From: Paenibacillus qinlingensis
Lineage (GTDB): Bacteria; Bacillota; Bacilli; Paenibacillales; NBRC-103111
Direction of reading: 5' to 3'
Length of the DNA: 64,000 nucleotides
Assembly (NCBI RefSeq): GCF_013204845.1
Contig: NZ_JABMKY010000005.1
Location: 1-64,000 of the forward strand
In this document: positions 8,498 to 18,600 of the stretch, one piece after another
How positions within the stretch are numbered: position 1 is the stretch's first letter
Layout: every line of letters starts with the position of its first letter
Position numbers and translations under genes: made by a program
Notes under the pieces: model-generated
Databases searched by the model: none
What the model saw: only the letters and a program-made list of their open reading frames with translations
What the model was told of the DNA's origin: nothing

Positions 8498-10282
8498 GTG
8501 CTTCTTCGCCAGAAATTTCAAAAATCAATTCAGTTTAAATTAACGACGCTGTTTCTTCTCATCCTGCTCCCGTTAGTGTCGGTCAGTTTGTTCGGCAATC
8601 AGATGTCCCAATCCATCCTAAAAAGGCAGATCGGCGATCGGGTACACGCTTCTATTTTAACCTCTGTCGGATACTTGGATTTAATCGTGCAAAATGTGGG
8701 ACAGATGTCTTTCCTTATTAGCACAGATAAGAATGTCAATGAGGTTCTCAGTAGAATTACGAAGGAAATCTCCAGTGAAAGCTTGTATGAGCTTAGAAAA
8801 GTTCAGCAACAATTCTCAGCGATTATTAATGTGAATCCAATGGTACAGGAGATGTCGGTTCTACATGGCAGCACGGGGAATGCCCTATCCTACGAAACGG
8901 GAATTGTGCATGTTGATCACGTGTACGAACAGCCGTGGTACCAGGAAGCGGTACGGGCCAACGGAGCTATGATTATTTATGTGCCAGATCCGCAAGTAAG
9001 AAGAATCCAACCCTATTGGAAAGAGGATCGCATCTATTTTATTCGCATCATGGATCCCTATAATTTGGAATCGCAGGAGAAGGATCTCGTCATCACAGCT
9101 ATTGCGAAGTCGGCTTTAATGGATATTGTCGAACCGCTTATTCCATCCAATAAGACAGAGCTGAGTTTATCTTATAAAGGCAAGCCAGTTATTGTTCAAT
9201 CTGCGAGTGAGCAGTCGGATGAGTCTAAGTTGTTTTCCCATTCATCTGGACAAATGGCGTCTGGGTGGGAACTAACGATTAAACAGCAAGAGCAGGAAAT
9301 TTTGAAATCCAATTATCAAATTCGTGATTTTACATATGTGATTATGCTAGTAAGCATTTTGCTGGCTTTTTCCATTTCGATTTTCGTTTACAGTGGGATT
9401 TCGAAGCCGTTATTTCGCCTATCTTCCCAAATGAAACAAGTCAGTATCGGAAATTTAAATGCCTTCGTACAGCATCAACGGCAAGATGAGCTTGGGTATG
9501 TCATGAATACTTTCAATACGATGGTTAGCACCCAAAAGCAGTTAATTGAAGATGGATATGAAAAGGAATTGCACCTGGCCAAGTCACAGTTTAGGCTGCT
9601 TCAGTCCCAAATCAATCCCCATTTTCTGTATAACACACTCGATTGTATTTACACGGTTTCGGAAGAGCATGATGTGCATGAGGTCAGCGAAATGGTGATG
9701 AATTTAGCCAACTTTTTCAGGGTCAGCCTCGGCAAAGGACGTGAGACCTTTACAGTGGAGGAAACGCTTGAGCACCTTATGTATTATATTCGCATTCAAC
9801 AAATACGACTGCTGGATCGATTTACGGTTAACGTAACGGTACAGCCAGAAGCGAGGAAAGTTCCCCTGCTCAGACTGTTGCTTCAGCCATTAATCGAGAA
9901 TGCGATCGTACATGGCTTGGAAAAGGTTGCAGGAAAAGGGGCTCTCACGCTCACGATTACCCTTGAGGAGCAGCGCCTTCATATTGTCATTCAGGATACG
10001 GGCATAGGGCTGAAGGAAGATGCGCTCGATGCATTACAAGAAGAACTAGCCAAAATTGGCGAGGGTCAAGCGAATATGCTCGTAAGAGAAGAGCAATCCA
10101 CTTCGGTGCAATTTTTTGCTTTGAAAAATGTGAAATCCCGATTAAAGCTATTTTATGGGGAACAAGCTGATCTAGGCATTGAGAGTATAGCTGGCGAAGG
10201 AACGAATGTGACGGTCATGCTGCCGGTTAATAGTAATTCCGCTGAGAAGGCTCAAATTCAAATACATGAAAGCGAGGCATAA
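8498..10282 (+). CDS. YesM/LytS-type sensor histidine kinase
   Basis: A sensor kinase of 594 residues, GTG start, with AAAGGAGGT 8 bases upstream. TM1 lies at about 18-37. An extracytoplasmic sensor region (about 40-285, Cache-like) is followed by TM2 (about 286-306), a HAMP domain, and the His_kinase domain with QSQINPHFLYNTL (His375). The HATPase region has QPLIENAIVHG and DTGIGL. This is the architecture of kinases paired with AraC-type regulators next to oligosaccharide importers. The partner regulator starts 2 bases after its stop, so the two are translationally coupled. It probably senses an extracellular sugar or a sugar-loaded binding protein and controls the importer at 12022-15460. 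Confidence 0.94.
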   Translation: MLLRQKFQKSIQFKLTTLFLLILLPLVSVSLFGNQMSQSILKRQIGDRVHASILTSVGYLDLIVQNVGQMSFLISTDKNVNEVLSRITKEISSESLYELRKVQQQFSAIINVNPMVQEMSVLHGSTGNALSYETGIVHVDHVYEQPWYQEAVRANGAMIIYVPDPQVRRIQPYWKEDRIYFIRIMDPYNLESQEKDLVITAIAKSALMDIVEPLIPSNKTELSLSYKGKPVIVQSASEQSDESKLFSHSSGQMASGWELTIKQQEQEILKSNYQIRDFTYVIMLVSILLAFSISIFVYSGISKPLFRLSSQMKQVSIGNLNAFVQHQRQDELGYVMNTFNTMVSTQKQLIEDGYEKELHLAKSQFRLLQSQINPHFLYNTLDCIYTVSEEHDVHEVSEMVMNLANFFRVSLGKGRETFTVEETLEHLMYYIRIQQIRLLDRFTVNVTVQPEARKVPLLRLLLQPLIENAIVHGLEKVAGKGALTLTITLEEQRLHIVIQDTGIGLKEDALDALQEELAKIGEGQANMLVREEQSTSVQFFALKNVKSRLKLFYGEQADLGIESIAGEGTNVTVMLPVNSNSAEKAQIQIHESEA

Positions 10283-10284
10283 AG

Positions 10285-11877
10285 ATGAAGCTGCTTATTG
10301 TGGAAGATGAAGTCAGATTGCGAGATCGGATTGCCGAAGGCATTGCGTGGGAACAGAATGGTATAGAACTGATTGGAGCCGTGGGGACTGGTGAGGAAGC
10401 TCTGCGATTGGTGGAGAAAATAGGAGCGGACATTGTTCTGACGGATATCCAAATGCCCGTGATGAGCGGATTAGAGTTGGCTCGTGTGTTGCAGCAGCAA
10501 CATCGGCATATCAAATTGATCGTGCTGACTGGACATGATGAGTTCGATTACGCGAGAGAAAGCATCGAATACGGGGTGAGCAAATATGTGCTCAAGCCAG
10601 CAAGCAACGATAGTATTTTGGTGACCGTTCTTGATGCAGCCAGCAAGAGAAGGATGGAGTTAGAAGAGCAGCATCAGTATGATCTGCTGAAGGAAAGGTG
10701 GAAGACGCATCTCCCTCGTCTGCATGAAGCCTTTTATCGGAATTGGCTAACAGGCAGTTATGCGAGCTGGGAGCTGGATAAGCGGGGCGAAGAGGTGCAT
10801 CTGAAACTGCCGGAACAGCTGTATATTCCCGTTATTTTGGATATCGATCCACTCAATGAGGACGATACACGTTTTCTGCCATCAGACCGATCGCTGCTGT
10901 TATTTTCGTTAAACACGATAGCGAAGGAACGTCTAGTTGAAGCATCAGCGTTCATTTTTCAGGATACAAATGGGACTACTGTCGTCTTGTTTATGGGAAG
11001 TGTGGACGACAATCGAATGGACTTCTATCAATGTGTTAATCATGCGGTTACCGATGTATTGACGATGACAAAAGATAGCTTGAAAATTACCGCGAGCGCA
11101 GGAATCGGTCCAATTGTTGCTGCTAAGGAGCTGCTGCCTGATGCTTATTTAAAAGCAAAAATGGCCCTACAGACACGGATCGTTTACGGGCATAACATTG
11201 CGATTACGTTTCATGAAGATCAAGCTGCTGCGAATAAATGGACTTCTTTAGCAGATATGGAGAAGCAACTGGAAACTTCGTTTGAGCTGGGGGATGAGCA
11301 TCAGGCCAAAGAGGTGGCGGGCCAGATGATTCGTTCGGCTTTTGCGACGGGCAGCGTGAATGAAGTGCGAGAATTTCTAATTCACATCAGCGGTATGCTT
11401 TCAAGGTTTATTCATGCTAGACAGTGGCTGCTAGCGGAGGTGACGGGTGACGATTATCCGTTTTTCGAGAGTCTAAATCAACTGCTTACGAGAGAACAAA
11501 TCCAGGAATGGATTATTCGCGTCATTGGCCGAATCTGTCTTTTTGTGAATGAAAGCCGAAAAAGCAGCACCAAACAATCCGTCACGGATATTCTGAAATT
11601 TATCGACGCCAGATTGCATGAAGATATTAGCTTATACCAAATATCAGAAATTTTATTTATGAATTCATCTTATTTGAGCCGCTTGTTCAAAGAAGAGATG
11701 GGGATGTCGTTCACAGATTATGTCCTCGAACGCAAAATGGAGCGGGCCAAAGCCTTACTGGTTCAAGGCGCAAAGGTGTATGAAGCAGCGGAACAAGTGG
11801 GCTTTCGGCATGTTAATTATTTTTCTAAGGCGTTCCAGAAGTATTGGGGAATGAAACCAGGAGACCTGAACAAGTAG
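10285..11877 (+). CDS. YesN-type response regulator with AraC DNA-binding domain
   Basis: A response regulator of 530 residues. The receiver (1-120) has VEDE, phosphoacceptor Asp54 in LTDIQMP, Thr in VLTGHDEF, and Lys in VLKPAS. A long middle region (about 125-420) without obvious catalytic motifs is common in this family. The C-terminal 100 residues hold two AraC helix-turn-helix motifs (YQISEILFMNSSYLSRLFK and AAEQVGFRHVNYFSKAF). It is coupled to the kinase just upstream. The cre-like site, the hairpin and the importer genes follow, so it very likely activates that importer. Confidence 0.94.
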   Translation: MKLLIVEDEVRLRDRIAEGIAWEQNGIELIGAVGTGEEALRLVEKIGADIVLTDIQMPVMSGLELARVLQQQHRHIKLIVLTGHDEFDYARESIEYGVSKYVLKPASNDSILVTVLDAASKRRMELEEQHQYDLLKERWKTHLPRLHEAFYRNWLTGSYASWELDKRGEEVHLKLPEQLYIPVILDIDPLNEDDTRFLPSDRSLLLFSLNTIAKERLVEASAFIFQDTNGTTVVLFMGSVDDNRMDFYQCVNHAVTDVLTMTKDSLKITASAGIGPIVAAKELLPDAYLKAKMALQTRIVYGHNIAITFHEDQAAANKWTSLADMEKQLETSFELGDEHQAKEVAGQMIRSAFATGSVNEVREFLIHISGMLSRFIHARQWLLAEVTGDDYPFFESLNQLLTREQIQEWIIRVIGRICLFVNESRKSSTKQSVTDILKFIDARLHEDISLYQISEILFMNSSYLSRLFKEEMGMSFTDYVLERKMERAKALLVQGAKVYEAAEQVGFRHVNYFSKAFQKYWGMKPGDLNK

Positions 11878-11943
11878 GCTATCCTATCAATGTTTTGGAA
11901 GATGGAAGTCATGAAAGTTGCATAGGATGTCATGCCAGTAGCA

Positions 11944-11958
11944 TTGGAAACGTATTCA
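11944..11958 (+). promoter_or_regulatory. cre-like site upstream of importer locus 1
   Basis: TTGGAAACGTATTCA matches the catabolite-responsive consensus WTGNAANCGNWNNCW at every position. It lies 78 bases before the first permease start, where binding of CcpA with P-Ser-HPr would repress the importer. A LacI-family local regulator could use a similar sequence. Confidence 0.55.
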
Positions 11959-11960
11959 GC

Positions 11961-12012
11961 CCTCTGTAAGATAAGAGTATCGAAAGCAGCACGATCACTT
12001 ATCTGACAGAGG
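11961..12012 (+). promoter_or_regulatory. Leader hairpin reaching into the permease ribosome binding site
   Basis: CCTCTGT and AGATAAG (11961-11967, 11969-11975) pair with CTTATCT and ACAGAGG (11998-12004, 12006-12012), giving a 7+7 stem with one internal mismatch and a 22-base loop. The 3' arm ends in GAGG, the first bases of the ribosome binding site GGAGGGG (12011-12017) for the ATG at 12022. There is no T-run, so it is not a simple terminator. It could modulate translation or protect the mRNA. Confidence 0.5.
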
Positions 12013-12021
12013 AGGGGCACC

Positions 12022-12975
12022 ATGAACACCAACATTTCATCAACGCGAACCGTTCAGCCAACACGCGTTAAAACCAACTTGTGGAAAACCGTGGCCAAGC
12101 ATTGGGACTTATACTTGATGTCCATTCCGGGACTCATCTTTCTAATTATTTTCCGGTACACACCGATGTATGGAGTCGTCATTGCCTTCAAGGACTACAA
12201 TATTATTCAAGGCGTGATGGACAGTCCATGGATCGGTTTAGAGCATTTTCGAACGTTATTCGCCTATGACGAGTTTCCCAAGGTCATTCGAAATACGTTA
12301 GTAATCAGTTTAATGAAGCTGGTATTCGGCTTTCCAGCCCCGATTGTCCTAGCTATTTTAGTCAATGAAATGAGACATGTTTTCCTTAAAAGGACGATCC
12401 AAACGATCACTTACATCCCTCATTTCATCTCTTGGGTCGTGGTCGGTGGTATCGCGATTGATCTTTTATCGCCAAGCTCAGGCATCGTAAACTCGCTTAT
12501 TAAAGCGTTCGGCGTCGAACCGATCTTTTTCATGGCGGATCCTGGTAAATTCCGTTGGGTTCTGGTGTTAACCGAAATCTGGAAGGAAAGCGGATGGGCA
12601 GCGATCATCTATTTGGCAGCCATACTTGGAATTAATACAGAGCTCTATCAAGCCTCCATTATGGATGGTGCCAATCGCTTTAAACAAATTTGGCATATCA
12701 TGATCCCTGGCATGCGTTCTACAATCATTGTGATCCTTCTGCTTAGAATCGGCCATCTCTTGGACGCTGGTCTGGAGCAGGTGCTGATTATGTACAATCC
12801 TGCGGTCTACGATGTATCTGATATTATTGACACCTACGTCTTCCGGGAAGCTTTTGGCAAAATGGAATTTGGTCTTACGTCGGCAGCCGGCCTTTTTAAA
12901 TCCGTGATCGGTTGTATCCTGCTGGTTTGTGCCAACTGGTTTGCTAGGAGAATGGGTGAAGAAGGTGTCTATTAA
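12022..12975 (+). CDS. ABC sugar importer permease, LplB family
   Basis: An inner-membrane permease of 317 residues with six predicted TM segments. The EAA loop is visible as ASIMDGANRFKQIWHIMIP (residues about 212-230), the contact site for the ATPase. The N-terminal part (SIPGLIFLIIFRYTPMYG) is typical of LplB-like permeases of the CUT1 group, which transport oligosaccharides. The start has GGAGGGG 4 bases upstream, partly inside the leader hairpin. It pairs with the permease at 13002 and the binding protein at 13943. No ATPase gene is present, as is usual for importers that share an MsmX-type ATPase. Confidence 0.94.
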   Translation: MNTNISSTRTVQPTRVKTNLWKTVAKHWDLYLMSIPGLIFLIIFRYTPMYGVVIAFKDYNIIQGVMDSPWIGLEHFRTLFAYDEFPKVIRNTLVISLMKLVFGFPAPIVLAILVNEMRHVFLKRTIQTITYIPHFISWVVVGGIAIDLLSPSSGIVNSLIKAFGVEPIFFMADPGKFRWVLVLTEIWKESGWAAIIYLAAILGINTELYQASIMDGANRFKQIWHIMIPGMRSTIIVILLLRIGHLLDAGLEQVLIMYNPAVYDVSDIIDTYVFREAFGKMEFGLTSAAGLFKSVIGCILLVCANWFARRMGEEGVY

Positions 12976-13001
12976 TCAGATGAAGGAAGGAGATCGCTCC
13001 A

Positions 13002-13868
13002 ATGATTTATTCAAAAGGTGAGAAATTTTTCGGGTGGCTGAATTATATGTGCCTATCGCTGCTTGGCTTATCTATGCTGCTGCCATTTATACATTTATTA
13101 GCAAAAGCGCTAAGTGATGAATCCTATGTACTGGCTCATGAGATCACATTTTGGCCTAAAGAAATGCACTTCGATTCATTTGCTTATGTGCTGAATAACC
13201 AACAATTTATTAAGACATTTGGCAATTCCGTCTTTATTACGCTCGTAGGTACATTACTGAGTCTGCTCATTACGTTGCTAGCAGCGTATCCCTTATCCAA
13301 GGTTGGCTTTCCAGGACGTCGATTCATTCTATTTTTATATGTGCTAACGATGTTTTTCAGTGGCGGTATCATTCCAACGTATCTGGTCGTGAAAGGAATC
13401 GGCATGACGAATACGATCTGGTCCATGATCATTCCGACACTCGTTGCGCCTTTTAATTTGATCTTAATGCGAAGTTTCTTTATGGGTATTCCAGATGCTT
13501 TAGATGAGTCTGCTAAAATAGATGGTGCTTCGAACACGCGTATCTTATTTTCGATTTATGTGCCTTTGTCGATGTCTTCAATCGCCACGATCTCGATGTT
13601 CTATGCAGTCGGCTATTGGAACAACTTCTTCAGTGCCATGTTGTACATCACAGACCGCAATCTCATGCCATTGCAAGTCTATTTGATGTCCATCATTCAA
13701 GATGAGAACAATATCAGTATGAGTAATGTAGAGGCCTTGATGAATTCCGCACCAGAATCCATCCGAGCAGCGACGATCATCGCAGCGGTTGTGCCTATTC
13801 TGCTGATCTATCCGTTCCTGCAGAAATATTTTGTAAAGGGTGCTTTAGTAGGAGCTGTTAAGGAGTAA
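13002..13868 (+). CDS. ABC sugar importer permease, YtcP/MalG-like
   Basis: The second permease of importer 1, 288 residues with six TM segments. The EAA loop reads ESAKIDGASNTRILFSIYVPLS, and a conserved FFSGGIIPTYLVV stretch and the C-terminal KGALVGAVKE are typical of YtcP-like proteins. It starts 26 bases after the first permease behind GGAAGGAGAT. The two permeases form the heterodimeric channel. Substrate cannot be read from the sequence, but neighbouring enzymes point to plant cell-wall oligosaccharides. Confidence 0.94.
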   Translation: MIYSKGEKFFGWLNYMCLSLLGLSMLLPFIHLLAKALSDESYVLAHEITFWPKEMHFDSFAYVLNNQQFIKTFGNSVFITLVGTLLSLLITLLAAYPLSKVGFPGRRFILFLYVLTMFFSGGIIPTYLVVKGIGMTNTIWSMIIPTLVAPFNLILMRSFFMGIPDALDESAKIDGASNTRILFSIYVPLSMSSIATISMFYAVGYWNNFFSAMLYITDRNLMPLQVYLMSIIQDENNISMSNVEALMNSAPESIRAATIIAAVVPILLIYPFLQKYFVKGALVGAVKE

Positions 13869-13881
13869 GGACGCAGTTGTG

Positions 13882-13911
13882 GGTTCAAGGGGACGCCCTT
13901 CATATAGAACC
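13882..13911 (+). promoter_or_regulatory. Intergenic hairpin between permease and binding-protein genes
   Basis: GGTTC AAGGG (13882-13891), a GACG loop, CCCTT (13896-13900), a 6-base bulge and GAACC (13907-13911) form an imperfect hairpin with no T-run. Such hairpins upstream of binding-protein genes often mark RNA processing or stabilisation. That function is inferred. Confidence 0.35.
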
Positions 13912-13942
13912 AGGATCTACTTATAAATAAGGAGGTTGCAAG

Positions 13943-15460
13943 ATGAAGAGAGAAAGAAAAAAAGTATTCGTTTCATTAATTGCCCTATCCATGTTAGCTG
14001 TAGGTTGTTCGTCCAATGGAGGCGATAACGCGCAGCCATCATCTTCTGCGGGATCAACAACTGCCACAACAGCATCAGCCTCACCCAAGAATAAAAATGT
14101 TAAAATTGTGACGGTTTACAATGCGGCAGCGGAAACATTTAAAAGTGGGATGGAGCTCAATAATAATCCGATTTTTGCCTTGCATCAACAGAAATCGGGT
14201 TATAATCCGACGTTTGAATTGTTGCCCAAAGATGATTCCAAACAAAAGATTTCTTTGATCTTAGCTTCTGGCGATGTGCCAGATTGGCTGCCGATCGGAA
14301 GTAAGGAAGATTTCTACAAGCTTGCTCGTCAAGGCGCCTTCATGCCTTTGGATGATTTGATCAAGAAAGCACCTAATTACCAAAAACTGCTCTCTAAGGA
14401 AGAGTTGGATGTAGGGCGAGTGGATGGCAAACTATACGCTTTTCCTTACCCGAATACGACTTCATTGGCTAAAGGATTACTACTTCGAACTGATTTGCTA
14501 ACAGAGCTGAATCTCAAACAGCCAACGACGCTCGATGAGTATTATCAAGTTTTCAAAACAATCAAAGAGAAAAAAGGGATGATTCCGTTTACCTTTGCTG
14601 CAGGAGGTCCAGAAGACATTGATACCTCATTAGGATCCATTGCAGGTGCCTTCGGAGTCAGTTCCAGAACCGTTGTGAAGAACGGCAAGCTGGAGTTTGC
14701 GTATACACAGCCGGAATATAAAGAATTTCTGACTTTTATGAAAAAGCTCTATGATGAAGGGCTCGTTGATCGGGAGTTTGCCGTTACCAAAATTTCCAAC
14801 GTTAAAGACAAGATCATTGGCGGGCAAGCAGCATCAGCCGATATCGCCTGGTGGGAAGCAAAAACGATTGCTGACACATTAGCTACTAAAATACCGACAG
14901 CCAAAACGCAATACACAACGTTACCTGTTGGTGCATCCGGCAAATCGGGCATTATTCAAGAGGCGGTAACCAATCGCTTCTCAACGATTCCGAAAGGAGC
15001 CAAAAATCCGGAAGGCATGGTGGAATTCCTCAATTACTTCTCGTCACCTGAGGCGCTAAAACTCCAGGATTACGGTATAGAAGGCACGGATTATAAAGTG
15101 GAGAATGGTAAGGTAAATCAAACGGTTGAACAAAGCACAGCTATTGGCTGGAGAATTCTGTATCAAATTATGGATACGAAAGAGAATTTCCAGAATCGAC
15201 TAGCGGCTAAAGGCTTCGTTCCTTACTATGAACCGTTAACCAAAAATGCACAGGTAAAAGAAGAGACATTCTATGCTCCTTCCATTGATGCTTATGATAA
15301 AAAGCTTACCGATCTAACTACGTTCAAAAATGAGAATGTTGTCAAGTTTATTATGGGTGCTCGGAATTTAAATGAATTCGACACATTTGTTAAGGAATTT
15401 AACTCCCGTGGAGGCACGGCAGCTATTGACGCGATGAATGAATGGTATACGAAAAAATAA
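13943..15460 (+). CDS. Extracellular solute-binding lipoprotein of importer locus 1
   Basis: A binding protein of 505 residues, family 1, LplA-like. A lipoprotein signal peptide (KRERKK, hydrophobic core, lipobox LAVGC with Cys22) is followed by a Ser/Thr/Ala-rich linker. The body has the usual features of long CUT1 binding proteins, such as DDSKQKISLILASGDVPDWL and YAFPYP. AAGGAGG precedes the ATG at good spacing. It should capture oligosaccharides at the membrane face and deliver them to the permeases just upstream. Two weak hairpins flank the gene. Confidence 0.94.
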   Translation: MKRERKKVFVSLIALSMLAVGCSSNGGDNAQPSSSAGSTTATTASASPKNKNVKIVTVYNAAAETFKSGMELNNNPIFALHQQKSGYNPTFELLPKDDSKQKISLILASGDVPDWLPIGSKEDFYKLARQGAFMPLDDLIKKAPNYQKLLSKEELDVGRVDGKLYAFPYPNTTSLAKGLLLRTDLLTELNLKQPTTLDEYYQVFKTIKEKKGMIPFTFAAGGPEDIDTSLGSIAGAFGVSSRTVVKNGKLEFAYTQPEYKEFLTFMKKLYDEGLVDREFAVTKISNVKDKIIGGQAASADIAWWEAKTIADTLATKIPTAKTQYTTLPVGASGKSGIIQEAVTNRFSTIPKGAKNPEGMVEFLNYFSSPEALKLQDYGIEGTDYKVENGKVNQTVEQSTAIGWRILYQIMDTKENFQNRLAAKGFVPYYEPLTKNAQVKEETFYAPSIDAYDKKLTDLTTFKNENVVKFIMGARNLNEFDTFVKEFNSRGGTAAIDAMNEWYTKK

Positions 15461-15478
15461 TGATTATCCTTATGAAAT

Positions 15479-15506
15479 CCCGGCCTAGGTTCAGCCTAAG
15501 GCTGGG
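15479..15506 (+). promoter_or_regulatory. Hairpin after the binding-protein gene
   Basis: CCCGGCC TAGG (15479-15489) pairs with CCTA (15495-15498) and GGCTGGG (15500-15506), with one bulged A and one G-T pair. No T-run follows, so it is more likely an mRNA 3'-end stabiliser or partial terminator than a full stop. The rest of the 15461-15656 spacer holds a 12-base palindrome at 15542-15553 (CTGAATATTCAG) and no gene. Confidence 0.4.
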
Positions 15507-15597
15507 AGGGAACAGGGCTGTTCGGTACTAACATTAATTTACTGAATATTCAGACTAAATTATTTGTTCTGCGGACAGCTTTATTTTCTGATGCAAG

Positions 15598-15612
15598 AAA
15601 TAGCGCTTACAA
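15598..15612 (-). promoter_or_regulatory. Near-match cre site before the beta-helix gene
   Basis: Read on the minus strand, TTGTAAGCGCTATTT fits the cre consensus at all fixed positions except the penultimate C. It lies 45 bases before the TTG start at 15657. Confidence 0.3.
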
Positions 15613-15656
15613 AGAAAGATGCAGCCAAATGATGTACCCAAAAGGAGGCAAATGAT

Positions 15657-18600
15657 TTGTTAATCAAACAGATTCGCAAAGAGATCGTTCTCTTCTTGTT
15701 TCTGTGTGTTGGATTACTCAGTGTGCTGTCACTGTCGGATGTGACTTATGCTGCCGGAGCAACTTATTATGTGGATGCCTCAGCAGGAAATAACAGCAAT
15801 GACGGTACTTCGTCAGCAACGGCTTGGCAAACGATTACGAAGGTAAATGGCGTATCGTTGCAGCCTGGAGACCAAGTCTTGTTTAAACGCGGCGAGATTT
15901 GGCAAGGCAGTACACTTCGGCCATCTAGCTCTGGCGTAGACGAAAATCCAATTCGATATGGATCTTATGGAGATCCAACGCTGGGCAAGCCCATCATCAG
16001 TGGTGGGACACGAATAGACACGTGGATCGGCCCAGATGTGAATGGTGAATACAAGAAAACCGGGCTGACGGGCGATGGCCTAAGGTTCACCGTGCTTGAG
16101 GATGGAAAAAGGCTGAAAGGCAATCATGCCGATGCCCGATTGCCGGGACCGACAATCGGTTCTTTGACACCTGGCTCCTTTGTTGCAGATTCCGTAACTG
16201 GAAGCGTTTATTACAAACCGTCCACGGGTGTTGCCAATGATCATGTCATTGAAATAGCGAGTAAAAACAGCAACTTTGCCTTCTCATCAAATGGCAAAAA
16301 TTATCTCCTCCTTGATGGAATAGACTTCCGTGGTGGGTACGACTTTGCCGTATTTATTGGTACAGGAAGTCATCATGTTACGGTTCAGAATTCTGCTATT
16401 CATGGTGCCGACAGAGCGGGGGTACGCATTAGCGGAGCCAGCTATAATCAACTTCTTAATAACCAAATCTACGATATGAATTACTTCGGGATTGCGCTAG
16501 AAGGAGGGGCATCCAATAATGTCATAAGCGGCAATCATGTACATGACATTGGTTTGCTTGATACAGACGATGGCGATACGGTCGGGATTCAAATCGTTGG
16601 GGGCGCGGCTGGATTAAATTCAAAGCAGAATACGATAGAGAAGAATGAAATCGAAGGGATTGGCCGTGATATTTACAAAGGCAAAGGAGGTACAACCGCA
16701 CGGGGTAACTTGTATCACGCAGGTATTCTTGTGGATTCTTCCACCGATACGTCGATTGTGCAAAACCACATCCATGACCTGTATCGTTCAGGAATTCTCA
16801 TCTTTACCGCTACGGGAGATGCCACGAATACAGCTATCCGCAATAATGTCATCGACCATGTGGGCAAAGTTACGTCTGTCGATTTTTTCAATTCGGCTAT
16901 TTATTTAAATACGAGATCGGGTTACATTGATGGCACAACCGTGTATAACAACACGATTGCCAATTCACGTTTCAAAGCGGATACAGTGAACAGGGAAGCG
17001 GCGGTGTTCATTCGTGTTCAGGGGCAATCGGTTGCAGGAGCTAAAGGTACGATGAAGGACGTAAGTATCATGAACAATCTGATTGCTGGCAATGAAGGGA
17101 ACTATATGCTGTCCTTTCATGCGGATAATGAAGCGACGATCAGTGGGCTAACGATCGATCACAATTTATACACGCGACCGAATTCGAGTGACGGCGGCGT
17201 GTACTGGAACCAAGGCGGCGTAGAGAAAATCTACAAGGCTAATCAAATGTTTGGGGCTAGCAGCTATTCAGTGGAAAAAAATCAGGATCATCATGCCATT
17301 GTAGGTGACCCGCTTTTCATGGATGCAAGTCAGGCCAATTATGCTTTGCAAACTAGCTCGCCTGCCATTGATGCGGGAGCGAGTGTCGGCCTTGCCGTTG
17401 ATTTTCTAGGGAATCCTAGACCCGTAGGGGATGGGCCCGATATAGGTGCTTATGAAGAGCAGCATCCGTTCATCGCACCACCCGTTATTACAGGAGTAGT
17501 CAATGGGCAGGTTTATACCAGCGTTGTTTCAGCCACCTATGACCGTGGGGTAGCTTGGCTCACTCGGAATAGTGAGGCACCTGTCTCTTATCTGTCAGGC
17601 ACGTCGATTACACAAGCTGGTAATTATGTCCTAAGCGTGACGTATATGTCGCAAACAACCACGGTTAGCTTCACGATCGACACGTCAGCACCAGTAATTA
17701 CGGGAGTTATCGAAGGTGAACGGTATACCGGTTCTGTCACCCCTGAATTTAACAAAGGCAGAGGGATGCTGTATCGCATGTCTAAGATTGAGGGGGAACG
17801 TCAGGTTGAGGCAAGAACCTACGAGATTGTGTCACAGGTTGAAGCTCCAGACGGCATAATCGACAAGGAAATTAGCGAATGGGTGAAAGATTATTTCTTG
17901 TCTAGTGTCACAATGGAGACGGAGATTTTGGTGAATGCCAACTTCTTGTCAGGGACAGTGATCCACGAACCAGGTTCTTATCGTTTGACCGTAACGGATG
18001 CTGTCTATAACGTTGCGCAGGTTTCTTTTCAAATTCAGGATCATCCCGTGACAGAACCGGAACCTGAACCAGAAACAAATCCGAGCGTAGTCGTAACAGG
18101 GCCTACGAATGTTCACTCAGGTGCGGAAATGGTTGTAACGGTAGGACTTAAGAATGCGGCGAACGCATCTGCCATGCAATTTACAGTTGTGTATGATCCG
18201 GAACGCTTCACCTACGTAAGTTCCCAAAGCATGCGAAGCGGTATTGGCATTGTTCAGGAGCAGCATGATGCCGTACAGGGTAAGATTCATTTCATTCTGG
18301 CTAGTTTGGGCAGCAGCAATGTGATAACAGGAGCAGCGAGCATAGTGGAAATGAATTTCGTAGCCAAAGAAACGGTTACTTCGCAAGCATCAAGTTTGGT
18401 AGTTAGGCAAGTGAAGATTGCCAACGGGCAAGGTGTTGAAACGAATGTGGCAGATGGCAGTTATACAATTCAAATTCTCGGTAATGTAAACAAAGAGCTG
18501 CTGATTGCTAAGATCGCTGAGGGAGAAGCTCTCCTGCAAGGGGCCGTCGAGGGCAATGCCATCGGCAACTACTTCCCTGGTTCTATTGCGCTACGCGGTC

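Noticed and set aside
15652-15663. ATG five bases before the TTG start of the beta-helix protein
   Set aside because: It opens a frame of three codons only. The TTG is in frame with the signal peptide and better spaced from AAAGGAGG.
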